Assembly (NCBI GenBank): GCA_050305935.1
Contig: JBNLGG010000038.1
Coordinates: 1 to 39,957 of the forward strand
Direction of reading: 5' to 3'
DNA: 39,957 nucleotides
Source of the DNA: CAJXNP01 sp050305935
GTDB lineage: Bacteria > Bacteroidota > Bacteroidia > Cytophagales > Cyclobacteriaceae
Part shown: one piece after another, positions 19,601 to 25,622 of the stretch
How the letters are laid out: every line of letters starts with the position of its first letter
Position numbering within the stretch: the first letter of the stretch is position 1
The notes under the pieces: generated by a model
Databases searched by the model: none
The model's input: the letters and a program-made list of their open reading frames with translations, nothing else
What the model was told of the DNA's origin: nothing
Program-made: the position numbers and the translations under genes

Positions 19601-21833
19601 CATGTGGAATCCTGTTTTAGGCAGCTATGATGAGAGCACACTTGAAGACCTGAGTGACGATGAAATAGCCCAGGTCATTGCTTTTGAATTGGAAAGCGCT
19701 TTAAACAGTAATCCTGATGAAGATCGTGAATTAATTGACGATTTGCTTTCTGCAGTGGGGTCAGAAGGGGCTGCTGCTGACTCTGTTGATACTTCAGTAC
19801 CTGATTTAGGAGATACTAATGGGATTACGGTGGAGGAAGAATTGTCCCGTAGTGGAGTTTTTGCAGGAATGTCGGATAAAGAGGCTGCTTTGGTGGAGGC
19901 CATAGTAGAGACCTTTGTAGATGAGATAACCCGGCCGATCACCCAATCCATCGATGGTATGCTGACGAAGTTTGCTTACAAGGCAGACAGCACCATAGCA
20001 GAAAAAACAAAACAGGCAGAGCAATTGGTGGCCACACAGGTGGATAAGATGATGCTGGGCATAAACGCCAATCTGGCGGGTATGGTCAATAATGAAGTAA
20101 TACAGGATTTATTAATTACGGCAGTCACGGCCACAAGCAAAAGCATCAAGGAAGAAGCATTCAGATCACTGGAGCTATCAGTTGCAAAAGTAATCCGAGA
20201 GCCCATTGTCTCAGACTTTTCCGTTGTGATCCCGGACCGAATCAATGATACCATCAGAACTACTTTGACAAAAATGGTCGTCAAAATGCTGGAAGGAAAG
20301 CTAGATGGAGATTACATCAAAAAAGAAGTAGGGGGCAATCTTTGGGCAACAACCAAAGGAATCGGAGAATATGTTTTTGACCAATACATCAAGCCGGAGG
20401 CGCTTGTTAAAAGAATTGAAGGTTTAGGTAATGAGTTTGTAGCCAGCTACGATTGGAACAATGTGCTCAACAATATAAAATCCGAATTGACAAGTCCTGA
20501 CCTTTTAGCGAATACAGTTATCAGTGGATATGGTGAAGAATTATTAAGTAAAACTTTAGGGAATAGCGCTGCGGGCAATGAGTTGATTTCAGCAGGCATG
20601 AGTATGTCCCGCTCCCTCAGCTTTAAAGATGGGAAGCTTAAGCTTGACCCATCAAATATCAATATTGAAACATCTTGGTTGTCATTTACCGGAGTCACTA
20701 ATTTCCGGGGGGATGACCCTGTTTATGGTGATGTATGGGATGCTGATGTCACTATAGTAATCCATAAACCAAAAGATATGAGTTTTAAAGGTCGGTATAT
20801 GAATGGCCGAACAAAAGAGGGAACTGACTTTTGGTTCGCGGAGCTATCTACGGCAAGTAAATCCGCAAATGGAACTGAAGCGGGAGGCAAGGATATAGGT
20901 GGAGATATTGCAGAGGACATCAAACCGATGGAAAGACCCATCAATCTTGGTGTAGCAAAGATTGCCGCCGCCTCTCTGCGGGTCTATAAACACATGATAG
21001 ATACCACAGGAGCCGGAATTATTCCCGATCCTAATATCAAATATGGTGGTTATTTCCACTTTGTTCTTTTGGATGGCAAAAAGGATGGTAAGATATTCCG
21101 CCTGGAGCTGGAAGGTAACGTGCTTCAGGGCTATGCAGATGATGCCTTTATTCTGGATTTTCTAGGTGATCTGCAGATTGTTAACAAAAGTCCAAAAATA
21201 GAAGAACCCGATGACGGAGCCCTTACTCATGCTGGCATATCCATTCATTACAATGGTTTAGAGGATCATTTTCTTGGGTATGCATTTCTCGAAATAACGC
21301 GGGGGGTTTGTCTCTCTGCCAGCATGGAGATTGAGTCAAAGCCAGGATACTGGCATGTATATATCGGTGATGAATACAATAAGATTAAGGTCACTCCGGG
21401 CTGTGTAGCCTGGGGAGGAATGGGCTATATGAAACTTGACAATAAGACCCTGGAGCTGGCACTTGGAGTTTCCTACAGTCTTTATTTTAATAAAGAACTC
21501 AAATTTGGAATCGGATCTCTGGGGATACTGGTTGATGCCTATGCGGCTTTGGGGATTGTTGCCGGCATACAATATGATCCAAGCTTTAAGCTGCTGAAAG
21601 CAGGGTTGTGGCTGGAGCTTTATGCTAAGGTCATGTTAAATTATTCCATCAAACTTGGTTTTGTCAAGAAAAGTGGAAGTATAGAGTTGCTGGAGTTCTT
21701 CCTGCGAGCCTCACTTGTGCTGACCTTTGAGCCCAAGCCATCTACAATGGTAGGAGATGCCGAAGGCTACCTCAGGATCCTTAATGGACTTATCAAAACC
21801 AATTTTAAAGCCCATTTGGAGAAGAGGTTGTAG
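16614..21833 (+). CDS. Giant TANFOR-domain protein
   Basis: The product has 1739 residues from the ATG at 16614, 1 base after the previous stop. The frame is open back to 16539, but that start would overlap the upstream gene by 74 bases. The N-terminus is odd: one hydrophobic segment (LGFGIVLLCQLLIDN), a charged Cys-containing stretch carrying a GC-rich palindrome, then the real-looking signal peptide (SILSFAWIVLFLLSIQSTNA) ending about 92 residues in. The mature start (VKYPVTTNVNVGAPQPVYLS ... GRLKEGIYNLCVEVLDYNSG ... PPMIISPMCKQY) matches the TANFOR domain of Bacteroidota. Ig/FN3-like units follow (ILFQWQPVTIG, PEFEWNS). A long beta part comes next, then a helical acidic region (about residues 995-1330), then a final beta region that stops without a sorting domain. 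It is probably surface or periplasmic; a C-terminal truncation cannot be excluded. Confidence 0.85.
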   Translation: MKIFRDTYRSLAKGFNLGFGIVLLCQLLIDNIAVCCRQQFKKFLLVKTCLADRRAHNKVACLGKISLLKKSGISILSFAWIVLFLLSIQSTNAQVKYPVTTNVNVGAPQPVYLSDYYQPASNNLLVNLVLNDLNEPFWNARLKFTITGTDLKIVTKTGLRPSQPVELTSGTMVTLRDEQLMEYLSPDRVIASGAAAGLFNQTGRLKEGIYNLCVEVLDYNSGTPISLPACATMWIQLKEPPMIISPMCKQYIAPIDPQNILFQWQPVTIGPNVNANIQYSINIYELTDYEANPQLALQNGQALRVFESDPIMGTSYVYDIADPLLEVGKRYIYTVRAFDYEGKDFIKNNGNSEVCDFYYGYPEGGVITLRLPEAGYAYGYDETPEFEWNSTNRRIPNQPFAYELKIVKVQEGQDSIAAMEENDPWYSYTMSPTTSVTFKKHTLRQVLDPLYTYAWKIFTYSGEQMVAESEVQTFVGPPFLDKFNAGGYIVEVLKTDNQDLNDLKGKCRLALGKDTLIANFDHLQLNYVNMKYFLEKGEIVFDDVDVQDVPLAPQIAEIDTAYFQGDQVKLSKKGLKVHGFIQLAFPHPTFDTEPPVITTRSEWFDFAMMQITGMAKLEPGQNYDLLDPMGFNMALDESSVLIIDRGKYKSEYNGLITLPEDEKIGKVDDLNLNFKASPHLMYFDKEALAQELRLPLLRRTNFSIDAEQLTFDLSDEKSPGIHAENTLWKGLYFDQYAVNIFQEVDEKEFWNPDMDHVVGISQPNTESFAWVAGGGLNFSFDYDFTQSDTADVYTFDGKLSHLKIRITDRSVENSELTGGIFIPFVSESKRFDFKLPLTYNGFTAGYLSGLEGYKYVFNNSSLEQKVPVEIVRAEFEGNDRITFSMDFDFPTLNANVPVVSDFKIWGNGEIGFRVPNGSLAFDKQINGKVSTYPIVVEAIGAGRNKNYYSIAIQLQVNMSEDISGLEGAPISNFYSVAKNTLLDEEYEPVEVESGGGMWNPVLGSYDESTLEDLSDDEIAQVIAFELESALNSNPDEDRELIDDLLSAVGSEGAAADSVDTSVPDLGDTNGITVEEELSRSGVFAGMSDKEAALVEAIVETFVDEITRPITQSIDGMLTKFAYKADSTIAEKTKQAEQLVATQVDKMMLGINANLAGMVNNEVIQDLLITAVTATSKSIKEEAFRSLELSVAKVIREPIVSDFSVVIPDRINDTIRTTLTKMVVKMLEGKLDGDYIKKEVGGNLWATTKGIGEYVFDQYIKPEALVKRIEGLGNEFVASYDWNNVLNNIKSELTSPDLLANTVISGYGEELLSKTLGNSAAGNELISAGMSMSRSLSFKDGKLKLDPSNINIETSWLSFTGVTNFRGDDPVYGDVWDADVTIVIHKPKDMSFKGRYMNGRTKEGTDFWFAELSTASKSANGTEAGGKDIGGDIAEDIKPMERPINLGVAKIAAASLRVYKHMIDTTGAGIIPDPNIKYGGYFHFVLLDGKKDGKIFRLELEGNVLQGYADDAFILDFLGDLQIVNKSPKIEEPDDGALTHAGISIHYNGLEDHFLGYAFLEITRGVCLSASMEIESKPGYWHVYIGDEYNKIKVTPGCVAWGGMGYMKLDNKTLELALGVSYSLYFNKELKFGIGSLGILVDAYAALGIVAGIQYDPSFKLLKAGLWLELYAKVMLNYSIKLGFVKKSGSIELLEFFLRASLVLTFEPKPSTMVGDAEGYLRILNGLIKTNFKAHLEKRL
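16756..16776. repeat. GC-rich palindrome inside the TANFOR gene
   Basis: The arms CCTGCCT (16756-16762) and AGGCGGG (16770-16776) pair with one G-T wobble around a 7-base loop. The core resembles the one nested in the repeat at 2451-2490. It encodes an atypical peptide (TCLADRRAHNK) between two hydrophobic segments, so it looks like a small palindromic element inserted in frame near the signal peptide. Confidence 0.45.
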
Positions 21834-22167
21834 GAGTCAGTCTTCCGCTAATCATTACTCATATATGGAAAATGAACTTTGCCTCAAACCTTGAATTGAC
21901 ATTATTATGAATGGGATGGTAGACAAAGATGAAAACCTGGTCAAAAAAGGCAAGATGAAAAAGAATCCTGGCATATGTCTCCTAAGGAAAAACAGGTTTC
22001 GAAGTAGAACATGCGCAATAAAATATGGTCACGCCTCTTTTCTATTGTGAGTTAGAACCAGAAATCAATTGAAGTATCAACGAGATTTTAACGATCTGCA
22101 AATATCCGATAAGGTTCCTCTGTGGATAGAATTAGGGTTAAGAGGTTCTTTATAATCGGAAGTTTAG

Positions 22168-22206
22168 AAAAAAATAAAAAAAAGTGGAGTATCAATACTC
22201 CACTTT
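22168..22206 (-). terminator. Rho-independent terminator for the GT4-GH57 genes
   Basis: AAAGTGGAGTAT (22181-22192) and ATACTCCACTTT (22195-22206) are perfect 12-base complements around two bases. On the minus strand the hairpin is followed by a 16-base run of T with one A. This is a textbook terminator for transcription arriving from the GH57 gene, though about 450 bases past its stop. On the plus strand the hairpin ends in TTTCAT, so it may also slow transcripts from the TANFOR side. Confidence 0.8.
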
Positions 22207-22306
22207 CATACATCGTCAAACCTGTTGAATATCTACGATTTTTTGACGAGGTTCTACTTTATTATGTTTTCAATTCATTTACTTTTTGTGGTGCCAGGCC
22301 ATGATA

Positions 22307-22342
22307 GGTATTTTACCGAAAAAAGACGGTAAGCGTAATACC
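22307..22342. repeat. Bulged hairpin
   Basis: GGTATT plus TTACCG (22307-22318) pairs with CGGTAA (22327-22332) and AATACC (22337-22342), leaving an 8-base loop and a 4-base bulge (gcgt). No T-run follows on either strand, so it is not a classic terminator. It lies in the probable 3' untranslated part of the GH57 transcript and might stabilise it. Confidence 0.45.
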
Positions 22343-22553
22343 GAATAAACTACGGCTTCAGCCTGCTACATTTGTATCATTCGTCCTCAGATAAGAATTG
22401 AAAGCTGGCATTTAAGTGGATTCTTAAGCAATTAAGCTGCTTGATATGTGGTTCACGATATGTGTCAGCTTCGATTCTTCTTCCAATCGCAACAACCTCA
22501 CTAATCCAATGACGACAGGATGTGGTGAGGCAAATGGTCTCCTAAAAAGTTTC

Positions 22554-22664
22554 TTAATCCGGATTTTTCACAAGTACTTTTTTGCGGGCATCTATTTTGA
22601 CCACGAAGCTTTTTAGTTTGCCTCTCAATGGTTCTTTCCCATCTTCAAAACAGCTACATATCAT
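22554..22664 (-). CDS. Possible 36-residue ORF overlapping the GH57 gene end
   Basis: An ATG at 22664 lies within the last codons of the GH57 gene (11-base overlap) and opens a 36-residue frame ending at 22554. The product is basic with a protein-like alternation (FEDGKEPLRGKLKSFVVKI, then DARKKVLVKNPD). I recognise no family. It could be a small coupled gene, a detached fragment of a longer C-terminal region lost by frameshift, or chance. Evidence is limited to position and composition. Confidence 0.25.
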   Translation of the reverse strand: MICSCFEDGKEPLRGKLKSFVVKIDARKKVLVKNPD

Positions 22665-24111
22665 ATTTGATTATATTCATTGTCCTGTTGCACAACTCCC
22701 GGCCATAGTCTGTCCAGCGGCCTTCACCCCAATATCTGTAGCATGAGGTTTGGCTCGATAATAAGTGGAACAGTGCATTTCTGTACCTTGGGTCAGACGT
22801 GGGTATACCTTTTTGCAGGACTTTCTCTGCAAAGAGGGCACTGGCTTCTTCCATGGGGGCTAACACATGGTCATAACCCTTTACCCAGGACAGGTTATTT
22901 GTCCACGAACCTCCCTCCATATGAAACCGGTGATCTTTTGCTTTCAATTCTGCTATGGTTTTTTCGATCGTTTCTTTACCTGCACCTGGCTTGACCTTAT
23001 CCCAAATCTCATTTTGATGAACGGGTTGTATTTCAGTAAGATCTTTAGCTTTTACATCAATGGAATCAAGGTATTCCAGGTATTCTCCTATGTTTGCCGG
23101 AACAGTTTCTGACCATGAAGATTCGCGCATTGTCTGTTTAAATTGCTCAGGGAATTCGTTCATCATCACTCCTCCATTTTCCCCATCAGCGATTTGCGTA
23201 ACCAGGGGAGGAAGGTTTTTATTCCCTATTTTCATTGGCTGGAGGCCTTTTGCTTCGTGATAGGGTTGCATGTGAGCAACCAGCTTGGTGTCACTTCCCT
23301 GTGTCTTGATGATGGCTATGATTTCAGCGGTGTGTCCTTCGGAATTTCTCGCCACCAGTCTGTGTGGAAAATGTGGGTTTCTTAGGCCGTTACCACTACC
23401 TGCTTCTTCTACCGTATGTTCTTGCACGATCACATATCGATAACCACAGTCACTTAAAGTCCTGATAAATTCATAAGCCACGTCCGGGTGATTCGGCAAG
23501 GCCATTTCTGGCGGTGAAAATCCTCTGACCCTGCTTAATGCCTCAAAACCAAAAATAGCAGCAAAGTGATGCTGCCAGGCTACAACATGCAGTCTGAAGT
23601 CTTGTGCCGGGGTGGAGGGGGCCACAGGATGTCCCCAGCCAGTGCCCAGCCATTCCACATGCCTGGAGTATTCGGGGTTGTTGGTAATGGTTCTCAGGCT
23701 TTCTATCACATCGTGAAGTCCCATGTTAAGTAATCCATGAAGCAGACAACCGGAATAGTCGAGCATTATCCTTGGGTTTTTGCCTTCACGGGCCAACTCG
23801 GGAATATACTCCCCCATGCGCTGGTAGCACCAGCGGAAAACGGGGCCATCATGGTTGCCATGAACATGCTGGTTATCGATCATGTACTTCAAATGACTTA
23901 TCACCGGAGATGTGGAAATCGATTCACCACCTTCGGGGATCAGCGGCTGGTGCATGTGCAAGGCATTGGCAAAGCAGCTTTTGATACCGGAAAAGTCTAT
24001 GCCGCTACCCTGCAGGTAGTAGGGCCCCTTGATTTTCATGGCTTCTTTGATCTTATCTTCCGAACCGCAAATATTGGGTAAAGTGGCGATAAATTCAGGA
24101 ATGGTTTGCAT
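22654..24111 (-). CDS. Glycoside hydrolase family 57 (alpha-amylase/4-alpha-glucanotransferase type)
   Basis: The product has 485 residues and no signal peptide, so it is cytoplasmic. The GH57 hallmark HMHQP is at residues 52-56 within ANALHMHQPLIPEGG. A second conserved block, RVRGFSPPEMALPNH, carries Glu202, the likely catalytic nucleophile. WLGTGWGHPVAP (about 154-165) and YRYVIVQEHTVEE (about 224-236) are also typical. The C-terminal part resembles a helical GH57 accessory region (YRYWGEGRWTDYGRELCNRT). The family acts on alpha-glucans by a retaining mechanism, as amylase, branching enzyme or glucanotransferase. The exact activity is not decidable. It lies 81 bases downstream of a GT4 gene on the same strand, so the pair probably handles storage glucan. 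Confidence 0.9.
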   Translation of the reverse strand: MQTIPEFIATLPNICGSEDKIKEAMKIKGPYYLQGSGIDFSGIKSCFANALHMHQPLIPEGGESISTSPVISHLKYMIDNQHVHGNHDGPVFRWCYQRMGEYIPELAREGKNPRIMLDYSGCLLHGLLNMGLHDVIESLRTITNNPEYSRHVEWLGTGWGHPVAPSTPAQDFRLHVVAWQHHFAAIFGFEALSRVRGFSPPEMALPNHPDVAYEFIRTLSDCGYRYVIVQEHTVEEAGSGNGLRNPHFPHRLVARNSEGHTAEIIAIIKTQGSDTKLVAHMQPYHEAKGLQPMKIGNKNLPPLVTQIADGENGGVMMNEFPEQFKQTMRESSWSETVPANIGEYLEYLDSIDVKAKDLTEIQPVHQNEIWDKVKPGAGKETIEKTIAELKAKDHRFHMEGGSWTNNLSWVKGYDHVLAPMEEASALFAEKVLQKGIPTSDPRYRNALFHLLSSQTSCYRYWGEGRWTDYGRELCNRTMNIIKYDM

Positions 24112-24192
24112 AGTGACTTGAGGTTTTTAATTGTTAAATGACCAGGCCCCGCATTCGGGTCCTACATTAGAAATACTTCTTACATTCTGTGC

Positions 24193-25356
24193 TTACAGAA
24201 TTGATTGATAAACGCCCAGCGTGTGGTCGGCGACGATATCCCAGCTAAAAGCCGTTTCAGCGGCATTTCTGCCATTTCTCCCCATCCACCTTGCCTTTTC
24301 AAAATCCATGAACATTGTGCCGATCCCCCAGGCTACCGATTCAGGATGGTCATAGATTTTATACCCGTTAACCCCATGCCAGACAAATTCGGACGGGCCA
24401 CCATTTTGCGTGGCGATAACCGGCTTTCCGGCGCTCCACGCTTCGAGCACAACTATACCGAAAGGTTCGTTTCGACTGGGGACCACGACCGCGTCGCAGG
24501 CCTTGTACAGGTCCTTCAGGAATCCGCCATTCCTGTAGCCCAGGAATCGCACGGCGTGTTGAATGCCAAAATCACCGGCCAACCTCTCACAAAGGCCTTT
24601 TTGGTCACCATCGCCCACGAAAACAAACTTGGCCTGAGGGTAGTTGTTGAGGATCATGGGTATGGCGCCCATCAATATGTCAGCCCCTTTTTGGACGGAC
24701 ATTCGACCTACAAACAGAATCATGGGATCCATGTGATCTACATCTATCATACTCCTGACATGTGCTGGATTTATCCAACCGTCAAATTGAGATGGGTTGA
24801 CTCCATTATAGATGGTGGTTATCTTCCAATCCGGAACGTTGTAGATCCATTCTATTTCGTGACGCAGGGCATTGGACACTGTGATAACTTTATCTGCACA
24901 GTAGGTTCCGTGACATTCGTGATTTCGTATTCGTTCCGAGGTGCCTCCAAAAAAATTGTTACCACAACGTCCATATTCTGACGAGTGGACAGTAAGCACC
25001 ATTTTTTTTTGCCTGCCTTCTTTAAGCCAAACGGCTGCATTTGAGGTTAGCCAGTCGTGTGCATGGATCACATCGAACGGGCCAGAATAGTCTTCAACAT
25101 GAAAAAAGTGATGCACCATCGACCGGCACATATTATTGGTTTCGTCGACAAAACTTGGATGCAGGTCAAATGGACAATAGTGGTAATAAACCCCATCTAT
25201 TTTGTTGTGACTGGCGCAAACACCAGACGCCCTGGTAAATATATGCACCTCATGCCCTTTTCGTTCCAGCGCGGCTGCGAGCTCCGTGACATGAACTCCT
25301 ACTCCCCCAACACTAATGGAGTGAAGCGATTCCCATGTGAACATAGCAATACGCAT
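24193..25356 (-). CDS. GT4-family glycosyltransferase, glycogen-synthase-like
   Basis: The product has 387 residues and no signal peptide. It has the GT-B fold pattern: the N-terminal glycine loop GGVGVHVTELAAALERKGHE (residues 17-36), the Rossmann strand DVIHAHDWLTSNAAVWL, the hinge entry MILFVGRMSVQKGADIL (212-228), and the donor-binding EX7E motif in NEPFGIVVLEAWSAG (Glu297 and Glu305). The retaining GT4 family includes archaeal-type glycogen synthases and sucrose/mannose transferases. The adjoining GH57 gene supports a role in making or remodelling an alpha-glucan from a nucleotide sugar. The start at 25356 gives the usual MRIAMFTWES N-terminus. The upstream 260 bases are very AT-rich, and I find no perfect promoter match in them. 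Confidence 0.9.
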   Translation of the reverse strand: MRIAMFTWESLHSISVGGVGVHVTELAAALERKGHEVHIFTRASGVCASHNKIDGVYYHYCPFDLHPSFVDETNNMCRSMVHHFFHVEDYSGPFDVIHAHDWLTSNAAVWLKEGRQKKMVLTVHSSEYGRCGNNFFGGTSERIRNHECHGTYCADKVITVSNALRHEIEWIYNVPDWKITTIYNGVNPSQFDGWINPAHVRSMIDVDHMDPMILFVGRMSVQKGADILMGAIPMILNNYPQAKFVFVGDGDQKGLCERLAGDFGIQHAVRFLGYRNGGFLKDLYKACDAVVVPSRNEPFGIVVLEAWSAGKPVIATQNGGPSEFVWHGVNGYKIYDHPESVAWGIGTMFMDFEKARWMGRNGRNAAETAFSWDIVADHTLGVYQSIL

Positions 25357-25622
25357 TTTTTGTAGATTTTGGAGGTTTGACGGGTTATTCTAATAATGAT
25401 GGAATAAATATAATTACTTATTTAACTAAAATAAATAACTATTTAAAAAAAATACATATAGTTCAATAAAATGCTAAAAAGAAGTTATTATTCACCTTTT
25501 TCACTGTTTTTGTTTTAAAAAACAAACAAAATAATATAAGAATTATAAAATTAAATTTGGTGGCCTGATTCCTTGCCAAACAGGTTTAAAAGGAAATTGT
25601 CTGATACTGAAAAAATCATCAT

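Larger units (their letters stand above)
21834..22553. other. Convergent spacer with hairpins, no credible gene
   Basis: The spacer lies between the end of the TANFOR gene (plus) and the GH57 gene with its small overlapping frame (minus). A 60-codon plus frame at 22122-22304 runs straight through the terminator hairpin and has no protein-like features, so it is not called. Two hairpins are present (22168-22206 and 22307-22342). The first 300 bases after the TANFOR stop contain short broken frames that could be the decayed 3' part of that gene, but I cannot show it. Confidence 0.5.

Noticed and set aside
22122..22304. 60-codon plus-strand frame
   Set aside because: It reads through the terminator hairpin and A-tract; the composition is random-looking.
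24112..24192. Hairpin GGACCC/GGGGCC between the GT4 and GH57 genes
   Set aside because: One A-G mismatch in a short stem and no T-run; not enough to call a terminator or processing site.
24205..24981. 258-codon plus-strand open frame
   Set aside because: It lies fully antisense to the GT4 gene, whose motifs are unmistakable; it has no domain of its own.
25505..25540. AT-rich inverted repeat after the hybrid kinase gene
   Set aside because: Arms of mostly T and A with mismatches; too weak to call a terminator.
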